Shown: piece after piece, positions 14,729 to 23,801 of the stretch
Numbering within the stretch: position 1 is the first letter of the stretch
Layout: the number at the start of each line of letters is the position of its first letter
Origin: Lysobacteraceae bacterium UBA6001
GTDB lineage: Bacteria > Pseudomonadota > Gammaproteobacteria > Xanthomonadales > Xanthomonadaceae
Direction: 5' to 3'
Length of the DNA: 31,964 bases
NCBI GenBank assembly: GCA_002429615.1
Contig: DJAN01000096.1
Span: 1 to 31,964 of the forward strand
Notes under the pieces: generated by a model
Seen by the model: only the letters and a program-made list of their open reading frames with translations
What the model was told of the DNA's origin: nothing
Database searches by the model: none
Position numbers and translations under genes: made by a program

Positions 14729-16396
14729 TCAGCCCAGGATCCCAGGCAGATCCAGCCCCTTTTCCTTCGCGCATTCGATCGCGATCTCATAGCCCGCGTC
14801 CGCATGCCGCATCACGCCGGTCGCCGGGTCGTTCCACAGCACCCGCGCGATGCGCTTGGCTGCCGCCTCGGTGCCGTCGCACACGATCACCATGCCGGCA
14901 TGCTGCGAGAAGCCCATGCCGACGCCACCGCCATGATGCAGCGACACCCAGGTCGCGCCGGAGGCGGTATTGAGCAGTGCGTTGAGCAGCGGCCAGTCCG
15001 ACACCGCGTCCGAGCCATCGCGCATGGCTTCGGTCTCGCGGTTCGGCGAGGCGACGCTGCCGCTGTCCAGGTGATCGCGGCCGATCACCACCGGCGCCTT
15101 CAGCTCGCCCTTGGCCACCATCTCGTTGAACGCCAGGCCCAGCCGGTCGCGGTCGCCCAGGCCCACCCAGCAGATGCGCGCCGGCAGTCCCTGGAACCTG
15201 ATCTTCTCCGCGGCCATGTCCAGCCAGCGATGCAGGTGCGGGTTGTCCGGGATCAGTTCCTTCACCTTGGCATCGGTCTTGGCGATGTCTTCCGGATCGC
15301 CGCTCAGCGCCGCCCAGCGGAACGGACCCACGCCGCGGCAGAACAGCGGGCGGATGTAGGCGGGCACGAAGCCGGGGAAGTCGAAGGCATTGTCCACGCC
15401 TTCCTCCAGTGCCATCTGCCGCAGGTTGTTGCCGTAGTCCACGGTCGGCACGCCCAAGGCGTGGAAGCCGAGCATCGCGCGGATATGGTTGGCCATCGAG
15501 GCGCGCGCCGCCTTCTCCACTTCCTTCGGCGCACTGGCGCGCTTCTCGTCCCACTGTTCGACCGTCCAGCCCTGCGGCAGGTAGCCGTTGACCGGGTCGT
15601 GCGCGGAGGTCTGGTCGGTCAGCAGGTCCGGCTTGACGCCGCGCGCGAGCAGTTCGGCCAGCACGTCGGCCACGTTGCCGAGCAGGCCGACCGACAGCGG
15701 CTTCTTCGCCTGACACGATTCCTCGATCAAGCGCAGTGCTTCGTCCAGCGAATCGGTCCAGGTATCCAGGTAACCGGTGCGCAGGCGCATGTCGATGCTG
15801 GACTTGCGGCATTCCACCGCCAGGCACGAGGCGCCCGCCATCACCGCGGCCAGCGGCTGCGCGCCGCCCATGCCGCCAAGCCCGCCGGTGAACAGCCACT
15901 TGCCGGCGAGGTCGCCGCCGTAATGCTGGCGGCCCATCTCCACGAAGGTCTCGTAGGTGCCCTGCACGATGCCCTGCGCGCCGATGTAGATCCAGCTGCC
16001 GGCGGTCATCTGGCCGTACATGGCCAGGCCCTTTTTATCGAGCTCGTTGAAGTGGTCCCAGTTCGCCCAGCGCGGTACCAGGTTGGAATTGGCGATCAGC
16101 ACGCGCGGCGCATCGGCATGGGTGCGGAACACGCCCACCGGCTTGCCGGACTGCACCAGCAGGGTCTGGTCGTCCTCCAGGCGCTTGAGCGTCTCGACGA
16201 TGCCGTCGAAGCTCTCCCAGTCACGCGCCGCGCGGCCGATGCCGCCGTACACCACCAGTTCTTCCGGGCGCTCGGCCACGTCCGGGTCGAGGTTGTTCTG
16301 CAGCATCCGCAGCGGTGCTTCGGTGAGCCAGCTCTTCGCGGTCAGCGTGGTGCCGGTCGGGGCGTGGATGACGCGGGTCGGGTCGCGGCGGGTCAT
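14729..16396 (-). CDS. hutU: Urocanate hydratase
   Basis: The 555-residue protein is the second enzyme of histidine breakdown, hydrating urocanate to imidazolonepropionate with a tightly bound NAD+. Visible family features are the N-terminus [40 protein letters not shown], the glycine-rich [13 protein letters not shown], and the C-terminal [20 protein letters not shown]. Full length for the family (about 555-560). The ATG at 16396 is preceded by GAGGAA and overlaps the hutG stop codon in an ATGA, so the two genes are translationally coupled. It is the last gene of hutIHGU and is followed by a terminator. Confidence 0.97.
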   Translation of the reverse strand: MTRRDPTRVIHAPTGTTLTAKSWLTEAPLRMLQNNLDPDVAERPEELVVYGGIGRAARDWESFDGIVETLKRLEDDQTLLVQSGKPVGVFRTHADAPRVLIANSNLVPRWANWDHFNELDKKGLAMYGQMTAGSWIYIGAQGIVQGTYETFVEMGRQHYGGDLAGKWLFTGGLGGMGGAQPLAAVMAGASCLAVECRKSSIDMRLRTGYLDTWTDSLDEALRLIEESCQAKKPLSVGLLGNVADVLAELLARGVKPDLLTDQTSAHDPVNGYLPQGWTVEQWDEKRASAPKEVEKAARASMANHIRAMLGFHALGVPTVDYGNNLRQMALEEGVDNAFDFPGFVPAYIRPLFCRGVGPFRWAALSGDPEDIAKTDAKVKELIPDNPHLHRWLDMAAEKIRFQGLPARICWVGLGDRDRLGLAFNEMVAKGELKAPVVIGRDHLDSGSVASPNRETEAMRDGSDAVSDWPLLNALLNTASGATWVSLHHGGGVGMGFSQHAGMVIVCDGTEAAAKRIARVLWNDPATGVMRHADAGYEIAIECAKEKGLDLPGILG

Positions 16397-17256
16397 GCGG
16401 AATTCCTCGAAGACGAAGTCGGGGTGTTGTCGGTATCGCGGGCGAACGCCATGCACGCGCGCAGCACCTGGCACAGCACGGCGCGCAGCGGCACCGCGCG
16501 CTCCGGCAGCCAGGGCGAGGGCCAGTTGCCGGCGGTCACCACCTCCGGCTCCTGCATGTAGCCGCGGCAGGCCAGTTCCATCTGGATCGCATGCACGCCA
16601 TCGCCCGGCGCGCCGTAGTGACGGGTGATCCAGCCGCCCTTGAAGCGGCCATTGCGCACATAGCCCATGCCGCTGTCGGCGCAGATCTTCTCCACCGCGT
16701 CGGTCAGCGCCTGCGCGCAGCTGGTGTCCAGGTTGGTGCCGATGTTGAACTGCGGCAGCTGGCCCTCGAACAGGTGCGGGATGTGCGAGCGGATCGAGTG
16801 CGCGTCATACAGCACCACCCGCGGATGGATCGCGCGCAGGCGTGCGATCTCCGCGCGCAGCGCGGCGTGGTACGGGTCGAACCACTGCGCGCGGCGCTCG
16901 GCGATCTCCGCCGCGTCCGGCGCCTGGCCGTCGCGATACAGCGGCTCGTTGTCGAACGTGGTCAGCGGGCACAGGCCGGTGGTGTTCTGGCCGGGATACA
17001 GCGAGACCCCGCTGGGGTCGCGGTTGACGTCGATCACCGAGCGCGAGATCGAGGTGCGCACGGTGGTGGCGCCCAGCGCCTCGGCGGCGAAGGCGTAGAG
17101 GTGGTGCACCCACCAGTCGGTATCGCGCTGCGCCAGCCACGGCGTGCTGTAGCGCTCGGTGAGGTGCGAGGGGAAGTCGCTGCCGGTGTGCGGGAAACTG
17201 ACGATCAGCGGCGCCTCGCCACGGTGCACGGTCAGCCAGTCGGGCAGGGCATTCAT
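16393..17256 (-). CDS. hutG: N-formylglutamate deformylase
   Basis: The 287-residue cytoplasmic enzyme releases formate from N-formylglutamate to give glutamate, the last step of the five-enzyme histidine route. It starts [20 protein letters not shown], and the N-formylglutamate amidohydrolase family motifs include [52 protein letters not shown] and [14 protein letters not shown]. The ATG at 17256 has GAGGAG 6 nt upstream; the frame's further upstream extension is a shadow of hutH. Its presence with hutF shows which branch of the pathway is used. The stop overlaps hutU by 4 bp, and hutH ends 19 bp upstream. Confidence 0.93.
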   Translation of the reverse strand: MNALPDWLTVHRGEAPLIVSFPHTGSDFPSHLTERYSTPWLAQRDTDWWVHHLYAFAAEALGATTVRTSISRSVIDVNRDPSGVSLYPGQNTTGLCPLTTFDNEPLYRDGQAPDAAEIAERRAQWFDPYHAALRAEIARLRAIHPRVVLYDAHSIRSHIPHLFEGQLPQFNIGTNLDTSCAQALTDAVEKICADSGMGYVRNGRFKGGWITRHYGAPGDGVHAIQMELACRGYMQEPEVVTAGNWPSPWLPERAVPLRAVLCQVLRACMAFARDTDNTPTSSSRNSA

Positions 17257-17275
17257 CGCGGGCTCCTCGTGCGGC

Positions 17276-18814
17276 TCACTCGCCACACACGTCGGGCAAG
17301 GCCACGCCCGCGGCGGCGGCCAGCGCGCCGGAACGCACCAGGGCCGTGGCGGCGAGCATGTCCGGATGGAAATGGCGGTCTTGCTGCAGCATCGGCACCT
17401 GCGCGCGTAGCAGGGCACGCGCGGCTTCCAGCGCGGCGCTGGAGCGCAGCGGGGCATGGAAGTCGCAGCCTTGCGCGGCGGCCAGCAATTCGATGCCGAC
17501 CACGTGCGCGGCATTGCCGGCCATGTCGAGCAGGCGGCGTGCGCCGTGCGCGGCCATCGACACGTGGTCTTCCTGGTTGGCCGAGGTCGGGATCGAATCG
17601 ACGCTGGCCGGATACGCGCGCTGCTTGTTTTCCGAGACCAGCGCAGCGGCGGTGACCTGCGGGATCATGAAGCCGGAGTTGAGGCCGGGCTTCGGGGTCA
17701 GGAACGCCGGCAGGCCGGACAGCGCCGGGTCCACCAGCATCGCGGTGCGGCGTTCGCTGATCGAGCCGATCTCGCACACCGCCAGCGCCAGCATGTCGGC
17801 GGCGAAGGCCACCGGCTCGGCGTGGAAGTTGCCGCCACTCAAGGCCTCGCCGGTATCGGCGAACACCAGCGGGTTGTCGGAAACGCCATTGGCCTCGGTT
17901 TCCAGCGTGGCCGCGGCCTGGCGCATCACGTCCAGCGCCGCGCCCATCACCTGCGGCTGGCAACGCAGGCAGTACGGGTCCTGCACGCGCACATCGCCCA
18001 GGCGGTGCGATTCGCGGATCGCCGAGCCGGTCATCAGCGTGCGCAGCGCCTGCGCGGTAGCGATCTGCCCGGGCTGGCGGCGCAGCGCGTGGATGCGCGG
18101 GTCGAACGGCGTGTCCGAGCCCTTGGCCGCTTCCACCGACAACGCACCGGCCACCAGCGCGGCGGCGAACACGCCCTGGATCTCGAACAGGCCGGCCAAG
18201 GCATAGGCGGTCGAATACTGGGTGCCATTGAGCAGCGCCAGTCCTTCCTTGGCGCCGAGCACGATCGGCTGCAGGCCGGCGCGCGCCAGCGCTTCGGTGG
18301 CCGGCAGGCGCTCATCGCCGACGAAGGCCTCGCCGACGCCGATCATCACCGCCGCCATGTGCGACAGCGGCGCCAGGTCGCCCGAGGCACCCACCGAACC
18401 CTGGCACGGCACCACCGGGATGACGTCATGCACCAGCAGCGCCTCCAGCAGCGCCAGCGTGGCCGGCTGGATGCCCGAGGCGCCCTGCGCCAGGCTGGTG
18501 AGCTTCAGCGCGAGCATCAGCCGCACCACCGCGCGCGGCATCGGTTCACCCACGCCGGCGGCGTGCGAGAGCACGATGTTGCGCTGGAGCTGGGCCAGGT
18601 CGGCATCGGCGATGCGCACGCTGGCGAGCTTGCCGAAGCCGGTGTTGATGCCATAGACCGGCTCGCCGCGCGCGACGATCTCCGCCACGGCGCGCGCGCT
18701 GCGTTCGACCGCGGCCAACGCGGCCGGATCCAGGCGCACGTCGGCACCACGATAGAGCTCGCGCCACTGCGCGAGGGTGACCGCGCCGGGGCGCAGCACG
18801 AGGGAGGCACTCAT
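17276..18814 (-). CDS. hutH: Histidine ammonia-lyase
   Basis: The 512-residue protein deaminates L-histidine to trans-urocanate, the first step of the pathway, and urocanate is normally the inducer that releases HutC. The self-processing Ala143-Ser144-Gly145 that forms the MIO electrophile is visible in [12 protein letters not shown]. Other motifs are [13 protein letters not shown], the active-site region [18 protein letters not shown], and [15 protein letters not shown]. The ATG at 18814 follows GGAGAG, and its first base is shared with the hutI stop codon (TGATG). The longer open frame upstream is a shadow of hutI. Confidence 0.97.
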   Translation of the reverse strand: MSASLVLRPGAVTLAQWRELYRGADVRLDPAALAAVERSARAVAEIVARGEPVYGINTGFGKLASVRIADADLAQLQRNIVLSHAAGVGEPMPRAVVRLMLALKLTSLAQGASGIQPATLALLEALLVHDVIPVVPCQGSVGASGDLAPLSHMAAVMIGVGEAFVGDERLPATEALARAGLQPIVLGAKEGLALLNGTQYSTAYALAGLFEIQGVFAAALVAGALSVEAAKGSDTPFDPRIHALRRQPGQIATAQALRTLMTGSAIRESHRLGDVRVQDPYCLRCQPQVMGAALDVMRQAAATLETEANGVSDNPLVFADTGEALSGGNFHAEPVAFAADMLALAVCEIGSISERRTAMLVDPALSGLPAFLTPKPGLNSGFMIPQVTAAALVSENKQRAYPASVDSIPTSANQEDHVSMAAHGARRLLDMAGNAAHVVGIELLAAAQGCDFHAPLRSSAALEAARALLRAQVPMLQQDRHFHPDMLAATALVRSGALAAAAGVALPDVCGE

Positions 18815-20031
18815 CAATCTCTCCGGGAAACAGTGTGGCGCCCGCGCCAGATGCGGGCGTGCAACGGGTTGAAGCCCATGCGGTAGACCAGGTCGGCGGG
18901 GGCGTCGATGTCCCAGATCGCCAGGTCGCAATCGAAGCCGGCGCGCAGGCGGCCAAGGCGGTCGCGCCGGCCCAGTGCGCGCGCCGCTTCGCGGGTGAAG
19001 CCAGCCACGCATTCGTCCACGGTCATGCGGAACAGCGTGGCGGCCATGTTCATCGCCAGCAGCGGGCTGGTGAGCGGCGAGGTGCCGGGGTTGCAGTCGG
19101 TGGCCAGGGCCAGCGGCACGCCGGCGGCGCGCAGCGCGTCGATCGGCGGCACCAGGGTGTCGCGGGTGAAATAGAACGCGCCGGGCAGCAGTACCGCCAC
19201 GGTGCCGGCGGCGGCCATCGCGGCGACGCCGTCGGCGTCGAGATGCTCGATGTGGTCGGCCGACAGCGCGCCATGGCGCGCGGCCAGCGCCGCGCCATGC
19301 TGGTTGCTGAGCTGCTCGGCGTGGATCTTGATCGCCAGGCCGTGCGCATGCGCCGCCTTGAACACCTGCTCGGCCTGCGCAGGCGAGAAGGCGATGCTTT
19401 CGCAGAACACGTCCACCGCTTCGGCCAGGCCTTCGGCGGCGATGGCGGGAATCATGCTGTCGCACACCGCATCCACGTAGGCCTGCTGCTCAATGCCCGG
19501 CGGCACCGCGTGCGCGCCGAGGAAGGTGGGCACCACTTCGACGGCGCGCAGTCCGGCCAGGCGGCGCGCCACGCGCAGCTGGCGGCTTTCGTCTTCCAGG
19601 GTGAGGCCGTAGCCGGACTTGATCTCGATCGTGGTGACGCCCTCGGCCAGCATCGCGTCCAGGCGCGGCAGCGAGGCGGCGATGAGCGCGTCTTCGTCGG
19701 CGGCGCGGGTGGCGCGCACGGTGGAGACGATGCCGCCGCCGGCACGCGCGATATCGGCGTAGCTGGCGCCGCGCAGGCGCTGCTCGAATTCATTGGCGCG
19801 ATTGCCGGCGTAGACCAGGTGGGTATGGCAGTCGATCAGCCCGGGGGTGATCCAGCGGCCGGCGCAGTCGATGCGCTCGGCGGCGTCGAAGGCCGGCGCG
19901 TCGGCGGCCGGGCCGGCGTAGGTGATGCGTCCACCCTGGCAGGCGATGACGCCGTCGCGCACGATGCCCAGGCCGTCGTCGTCCGCCAGCGTGGCGAGGT
20001 GGGCGTTGTGCCAGAGCGTGTCGCAGTGCAT
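18814..20031 (-). CDS. hutI: Imidazolonepropionase
   Basis: The 405-residue amidohydrolase opens the ring of imidazolone-5-propionate to give N-formimino-L-glutamate, the third pathway step. Metal-binding His69 and His71 lie in [14 protein letters not shown]. Further motifs are [40 protein letters not shown] and [10 protein letters not shown] (metal-binding Asp). It is the first gene of the minus-strand operon and starts 61 bp from the divergent hutF. The ATG at 20031 gives the full family length. It shares one base with hutH. Confidence 0.96.
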   Translation of the reverse strand: MHCDTLWHNAHLATLADDDGLGIVRDGVIACQGGRITYAGPAADAPAFDAAERIDCAGRWITPGLIDCHTHLVYAGNRANEFEQRLRGASYADIARAGGGIVSTVRATRAADEDALIAASLPRLDAMLAEGVTTIEIKSGYGLTLEDESRQLRVARRLAGLRAVEVVPTFLGAHAVPPGIEQQAYVDAVCDSMIPAIAAEGLAEAVDVFCESIAFSPAQAEQVFKAAHAHGLAIKIHAEQLSNQHGAALAARHGALSADHIEHLDADGVAAMAAAGTVAVLLPGAFYFTRDTLVPPIDALRAAGVPLALATDCNPGTSPLTSPLLAMNMAATLFRMTVDECVAGFTREAARALGRRDRLGRLRAGFDCDLAIWDIDAPADLVYRMGFNPLHARIWRGRHTVSRRD

Positions 20032-20053
20032 GGTGGGCGCCGGGCTGAACTGA

Positions 20054-20070
20054 TATGTCTATACAATAAG
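20054..20070. promoter_or_regulatory. HutC-type operator and divergent hut promoter
   Basis: TGTCTATACA (20056-20065) is a dyad with four of five half-site pairs matching, like the TGTATATACA-type operators bound by HutC. It overlaps TACAAT (20062-20067), a -10 box placed to drive hutF with start near 20074. A repressor here would block hutFC and probably the divergent hutIHGU as well. The -35 boxes are weak; for the minus strand TTGCCG-18 bp-TATCAG is the best candidate. Confidence 0.6.
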
Positions 20071-20092
20071 AGTCGGCAAAGGAGGGTGTCCA

Positions 20093-21481
20093 GTGGCGGC
20101 GCAGCAAATTTCCAACCCGGGTTCGGGCGGGCTGTGGGCGGAACAGGCGCTGTTGCCTGACGGCTGGGCGCGCTCAGTGCGGCTGGTGGCGCGGGACGGG
20201 CGCTGGCAGGCGGTGCAGGCCGGCGTGGCGGCGCAGCCGGGGGACGAACGCCTCGGCGTGATCGTGCCGGGACTGGGCAACCTGCACAGCCATGCGTTCC
20301 AACGCGGCATGGCCGGCCTGACCGAGATCGGCGGGCACAGCGGCGACAGCTTCTGGAGCTGGCGCGAGCTGATGTACCGCTTCCTGGCCCACCTGGATGC
20401 CGACAGCTTCCAGGCGATCGCCGAGATGGCCTACATCGAGATGCTGGAGGCCGGCTTCACCCGCGTCGGTGAATTCCATTACCTGCACCATGACGCCGAC
20501 GGGCGCGCGCACGCCGATCCGGCGGAAATGTCCGCGCGCGTGGCGGCCGCGGCGCAGGCCAGCGGCATCGGCCTGACCCTGCTGCCGGTGTTCTACGCGC
20601 ATGCGGACTTCGGCGGCGCGGCGCCCAATCCGGCGCAGCGGCGGCTGATCCATGACGTGGAGGGCTTCGCGCGCCTGCTGGAGGGCTGCCGCCACGCGCT
20701 GGCGCCGCTGCCGGACGCGGTGCTGGGCATCGCGCCGCACAGCCTGCGCGCGGTCACGCCGCAGGAGCTGGCCGCGCTGCTGCCGCTCAATCAGGGGCCG
20801 GTGCATATCCACATCGCCGAGCAGACGCGCGAGGTCGAGGCCTGCGTGGCGTGGTCCGGCCAGCGCCCGGTGCAGTGGCTGCTGGCGAACGCGCCGGTGG
20901 ATGCGCGCTGGTGCCTGGTGCATGCGACCCATGTGACCGATGCCGAATGGCAGGCGATGGTCGCGCGCGGTGCGGTGGCCGGCCTGTGTCCGATCACCGA
21001 GGCGAACCTGGGCGACGGGCTGTTCCCGATGCGCGATTTCGCCGGCGCCGGTGGGCGTTTCGGGGTGGGCTCCGATTCCAACGTATTGATCGACGCGGCC
21101 GAGGAGCTGCGCCTGCTGGAGTACGGGCAACGCCTGACGCTGCGTGGACGCAACGTGCTGGCGCAGGGCGGGGCCTCGAGTGGGCGCTGGTTGTTCGCGC
21201 AGGCGCTGGAGGGCGCGGCCCAGGCCCTGGGCGTGCAGGGCGGGTTGGCGGCGGGGCGGCCGGCGGAACTGGTCGAGCTGGACACGGCGCATCCGGCGCT
21301 GGTGGCGCGCGAAGGCGATGCCTGGCTGGACAGCTGGCTGTTCGCCGCACGCGGTGGCGCGGTGCGCTCGGTGTGGCGTGATGGACGCAGGCTGGTGCAC
21401 GAAGGCCGGCATGTCGGGCGCGAGCGTATCGCCGCGCGCTATGCGCAGGTGGTCGCGCGGGTGCTGGGCGCGTCTGCATGA
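20093..21481 (+). CDS. hutF: Formimidoylglutamate deiminase
   Basis: The 462-residue amidohydrolase converts N-formimino-L-glutamate to N-formyl-L-glutamate and ammonia, which HutG then hydrolyses. Motifs include the metal-binding His65 and His67 in VPGLGNLHSHAFQRGMAG, FSWRELMYRF-like (here FWSWRELMYRF), GEFHYLHHD, GIAPHSLRAVTP, HIHIAEQTREVEAC, and the metal-binding Asp in GVGSDSNVLIDAAEEL. A GTG start at 20093 is chosen because GGAGG lies 7 nt upstream and no ATG gives the full N-terminus. The stop overlaps the hutC start in ATGA. Confidence 0.95.
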   Translation: MAAQQISNPGSGGLWAEQALLPDGWARSVRLVARDGRWQAVQAGVAAQPGDERLGVIVPGLGNLHSHAFQRGMAGLTEIGGHSGDSFWSWRELMYRFLAHLDADSFQAIAEMAYIEMLEAGFTRVGEFHYLHHDADGRAHADPAEMSARVAAAAQASGIGLTLLPVFYAHADFGGAAPNPAQRRLIHDVEGFARLLEGCRHALAPLPDAVLGIAPHSLRAVTPQELAALLPLNQGPVHIHIAEQTREVEACVAWSGQRPVQWLLANAPVDARWCLVHATHVTDAEWQAMVARGAVAGLCPITEANLGDGLFPMRDFAGAGGRFGVGSDSNVLIDAAEELRLLEYGQRLTLRGRNVLAQGGASSGRWLFAQALEGAAQALGVQGGLAAGRPAELVELDTAHPALVAREGDAWLDSWLFAARGGAVRSVWRDGRRLVHEGRHVGRERIAARYAQVVARVLGASA

Positions 21482-22212
21482 GTGACGCCGTGGCCAGCGT
21501 GGCATCGCTGCACCAGCGCATCCGCGACGATATCCAGGGGCGCATCCTGCGTGGCGACTGGACGCCGGGCCATCGCATTCCCAGCGAGCATGAACTGATG
21601 GCCGAATACGCCTGTTCGCGGATGACGGTGAACAAGGCGCTGACCCAGCTGGCGAGCGCGGGCTTGATCGAGCGCCGCCGCCGCGCGGGGTCGTTCGTGG
21701 CGCGGCCGCATCCGCATATGGAGCAGGTGGCGCTGCAGATTCCGGATATCGAGGCGGAGGTGGTGGCGCGCGGGTTGGCGTATCGCTTCGAGCTGTTGCA
21801 GCGCGCCTTGCGTGCGCCGAAGGCGGGCGTGGCCGAGGAGCAGGCGCTGGCGGAAGGCGGGCGGGTGCTGGTGCTGGAAAGCCGGCATCTGGCCGATGGT
21901 CGCCCGTTCGCGCTGGAGCGGCGGTTGATCGACCCATGCGCGGTGCCGGCGGTGGCCGAGCAGGATTTCGCCGGGCAGGCGCCGGGCAGCTGGTTGCTGC
22001 GGCATGTGCCGTGGACGCGCGCGGAACATCGGATCAGCGCGATCAATGCGGATGCGGCGCAGGCGCGCTGGCTGGATGTGGCGGTGGGGACGGCGTGCCT
22101 GGTGATCGAGCGCCGGACCTGGCGCGACGAGCAGCCGGTGACCTGGGTGCGGCAGGTGTTTCTGGGGAGTTTCTACGATCTGGTCGCGCGGTTCTCGCCG
22201 GGGTTGCGCTGA
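21478..22212 (+). CDS. hutC: Histidine utilisation repressor, GntR/HutC family
   Basis: The 244-residue regulator has an N-terminal winged helix-turn-helix (about residues 10-75: PSEHELMAEYACSRMTVNKA, then LTQLASAGLIERRRRAGSFV) and a C-terminal UTRA effector domain that binds urocanate in the family (FELLQRALRAPK ... RHLADGRPFALERRLIDP). It overlaps hutF by 4 bp, so repressor and enzyme are made together. The operator in the hutI-hutF gap implies autoregulation. It is the last hut gene on the plus strand and is followed by a REP cluster. Confidence 0.95.
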   Translation: MSDAVASVASLHQRIRDDIQGRILRGDWTPGHRIPSEHELMAEYACSRMTVNKALTQLASAGLIERRRRAGSFVARPHPHMEQVALQIPDIEAEVVARGLAYRFELLQRALRAPKAGVAEEQALAEGGRVLVLESRHLADGRPFALERRLIDPCAVPAVAEQDFAGQAPGSWLLRHVPWTRAEHRISAINADAAQARWLDVAVGTACLVIERRTWRDEQPVTWVRQVFLGSFYDLVARFSPGLR

Positions 22213-22274
22213 GGGGGCGCTGTCGCGAGGGGCCCGAAAGAACTGCCTTCCTCCTCCCCCTTGCCTCCCCCCCT

Positions 22275-22298
22275 TGTAGGAGCGGCTTCAGCCGCGAC
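22275..22298 (+). repeat. REP element, type A, copy 6
   Basis: Standard 24-bp unit in plus orientation, forming an inverted pair with the copy at 22313-22336 only 14 bp away, so the two can fold into one long hairpin. Confidence 0.85.
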
Positions 22299-22312
22299 CC
22301 TGGGAGATGGCA

Positions 22313-22336
22313 GTCGCGGCTGAAGCCGCTCCTACA
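22313..22336 (-). repeat. REP element, type A, copy 7
   Basis: Inverted partner of the unit at 22275-22298. Confidence 0.85.
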
Positions 22337-22357
22337 GGAAAAGGGTGGGCTTCGAGT

Positions 22358-22381
22358 TGTGCGAGGGGGCTTGAATCCCGA
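22358..22381 (+). repeat. Degenerate type B REP
   Basis: TGTGCGAGGGGGCTTGAATC followed by CCGAG resembles the type B unit with one inserted G and broken stem pairing. It looks like a decayed copy. Confidence 0.5.
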
Positions 22382-22412
22382 GGCTTTCCAAGGAAAGCGA
22401 GGGCTTCAAAGT

Positions 22413-22436
22413 TGTGGGAGGGGCTTCAGCCCCGAC
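22413..22436 (+). repeat. REP element, type B, copy 2
   Basis: Type B unit with the core GTGGGAGGGGCTTCAGCCCC, differing from the 11404 copy by one loop base. It is the left half of the second 76-bp composite with the type A unit at 22465. Confidence 0.8.
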
Positions 22437-22464
22437 AGGCGAAGCCGCGAGCGGTTAGATCACG

Positions 22465-22488
22465 GTCGCGGCTGAAGCCGCTCCTACA
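22465..22488 (-). repeat. REP element, type A, copy 8
   Basis: Type A unit in minus orientation, the right half of the 22413-22488 composite, 28 bp from the type B unit. Confidence 0.85.
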
Positions 22489-22592
22489 AAAGAGACCGGG
22501 GCAAATAGAGAGGAGCAACCGGGAAGGGGACAACAGGGAAAAGGCAGCAGAGAAAGGGCAGCAGGAAAAGGCGCAAAACACACGCGCCGCGC

Positions 22593-23570
22593 TCAGATCG
22601 TGCTGCACTGCCGCCAGCGCACCGGCTCGGTCACGCCCGGGCGCGGATTGAGTTGGATACGCACCGTGCGCAACACCGGATACCGCTCCACTTCGCGGCA
22701 GATCAACGGCCAGGCGATCTCATCGTCCACCTGCCGGTCCACCGCCAGCGTCAGCCGGGTCAGCCAGATGCCACGGGTGATGCCCGGCGTCTGCGCCAGC
22801 GCTCGCGAGACCGACGCCTGGTAACGGTCCAGCGTCGCCGGATCCGGCTCGGCGAACACGAGGTCCTTGCTCGCCGCCTGCGCCGTCACCGCATCGTCCG
22901 GCCTGGCTGTCGTCGCCGCCGCCGGCGCTGCCGGCTTCACCATCGGCTCGGCCACCGCGGGCGCCGCGGTGGGCGGATGCGAGGATAGATAACCCAGCCC
23001 CACCAGCAGCCCCAGCGTCAACGACGCCAGCGCGGCGATGCCGGTATGCCGCTGCGCCCGCCGCCGCGCCGTGTGCACGATGCGGTTCTCGGTCTCCGCG
23101 GCCAGGTAGGGCTTGAGGATCGGCCAGATCCGTCGCCCGTCGAGAATCTCGACATGCTGGCGCTCGGCCGCGGCGATGCCCTCGCGTTCGACGATGCCTT
23201 CGGTGATCAGCACGCCGCCCTGCGCGCCGGCCAGCCGCAGCGCGGTGCCCAGCTCGTTCACCGCCGCCGCGCCGATGCGGTAGGCGCGGCCATGCTTGCA
23301 CGACACCATCCACGGCGCGCCTTCCTCGCCACGCATCAGGAAGTCGCTGCGCGGGGCGCCGTCCTCGTCGGCCTGGGCCAGCATGTGCCAGCCGCGCTGG
23401 TCATGCAGGGCGCGGCGGATGATCTCGGAGAATTCCCGCCAGTGCAGGCTGGCCAACGCCGCCAGGCCGGCGCGCGTTTCATCGCGGCGTCGGCGTACCC
23501 ACCACAGGTACACAGTGGCCGCGCTCCAGACCACGATGGCCAACAGCAAAGCGAGAATCCAGGAAAACAT
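22593..23570 (-). CDS. Membrane-anchored Mrr-like restriction endonuclease-fold protein
   Basis: The 325-residue protein has an N-terminal membrane helix (residues 3-23), a basic stop-transfer segment (RRRR), a PD-(D/E)XK nuclease-type domain (about 40-157), a second membrane helix (about 177-195), a Pro/Ala-rich linker, and a C-terminal domain of unknown type (about 235-325). The nuclease motif reads RSDF (Asp76) and then VSCKHG with Lys92, similar to the D-x(n)-QxK of Mrr enzymes but with Ser in place of Gln/Glu at position 90. That replacement may weaken or alter catalysis. No methyltransferase lies nearby, so a classical restriction system is unlikely. The ATG at 23570 has no strong ribosome-binding site. 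Confidence 0.7.
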   Translation of the reverse strand: MFSWILALLLAIVVWSAATVYLWWVRRRRDETRAGLAALASLHWREFSEIIRRALHDQRGWHMLAQADEDGAPRSDFLMRGEEGAPWMVSCKHGRAYRIGAAAVNELGTALRLAGAQGGVLITEGIVEREGIAAAERQHVEILDGRRIWPILKPYLAAETENRIVHTARRRAQRHTGIAALASLTLGLLVGLGYLSSHPPTAAPAVAEPMVKPAAPAAATTARPDDAVTAQAASKDLVFAEPDPATLDRYQASVSRALAQTPGITRGIWLTRLTLAVDRQVDDEIAWPLICREVERYPVLRTVRIQLNPRPGVTEPVRWRQCSTI

Positions 23571-23681
23571 TGAGTACCCGAAGATGGAACAAGGCTACAG
23601 CGCCGCAGTCTATATCGGCGCGAATCGGGCGATCATAAGTCCGCTTGCAGTCGGATGTGCGTCGGAACGCGGCAGCAAGAA

Positions 23682-23743
23682 GCCCGCCAGTCCGAAGCCG
23701 AGAGGGGAGGGTAGCAAACGGCGTTCTGAGTGGACTGGCGGGC
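23682..23743. repeat. Perfect 12-bp inverted repeat
   Basis: GCCCGCCAGTCC (23682-23693) and GGACTGGCGGGC (23732-23743) are exact inverted copies separated by 38 bp. They lie between the phasin stop codon and the Mrr-like gene, both on the minus strand. On that strand the stem is followed by TTCTTGC. It could terminate phasin transcription or be the ends of a tiny non-coding element; no target-site duplication is evident. Confidence 0.6.
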
Positions 23744-23786
23744 CGTCCCGATTGTCGGCAACTTCATGCTGCTTTGCAACAATCGC

Positions 23787-23801
23787 GACGCCCCGGGCGT
23801 C
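23787..23801 (-). terminator. Short hairpin over the phasin stop codon
   Basis: GACGCC-CCG-GGCGTC forms a 6-bp stem with a 3-nt loop and overlaps two bases of the phasin stop codon (23800-23802). No T-tract follows, only GCGATTGTT. Confidence 0.4.

Larger units (their letters stand above)
22213..22592 (+). other. REP cluster between hutC and the Mrr-like gene
   Basis: This 380-bp stretch between convergent genes has no credible gene. It contains four good REP units and one degenerate copy, plus a perfect dyad CTTTCC-AA-GGAAAG (22384-22397). From about 22490 to 22580 the sequence is purine-rich (repeated GGGAA, GCAG and AAAGG runs), unlike the surrounding DNA. Transcription from both sides probably ends in the REP hairpins. 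Confidence 0.75.

Noticed and set aside
14804..16561. A 585-codon plus-strand frame opposite hutU
   Set aside because: The translation is His/Ala/Arg-rich and unlike known proteins, and hutU on the other strand is unambiguous.
22213..22592. Regular short repeats that might suggest a CRISPR array
   Set aside because: The units alternate orientation, are self-palindromic, have irregular spacing and recur at single sites elsewhere, so they are REPs.
23633..23799. Extension of a minus-strand frame downstream of the phasin
   Set aside because: The translation is only a shadow with no start signal; the stretch is better explained by the inverted repeat and non-coding DNA.
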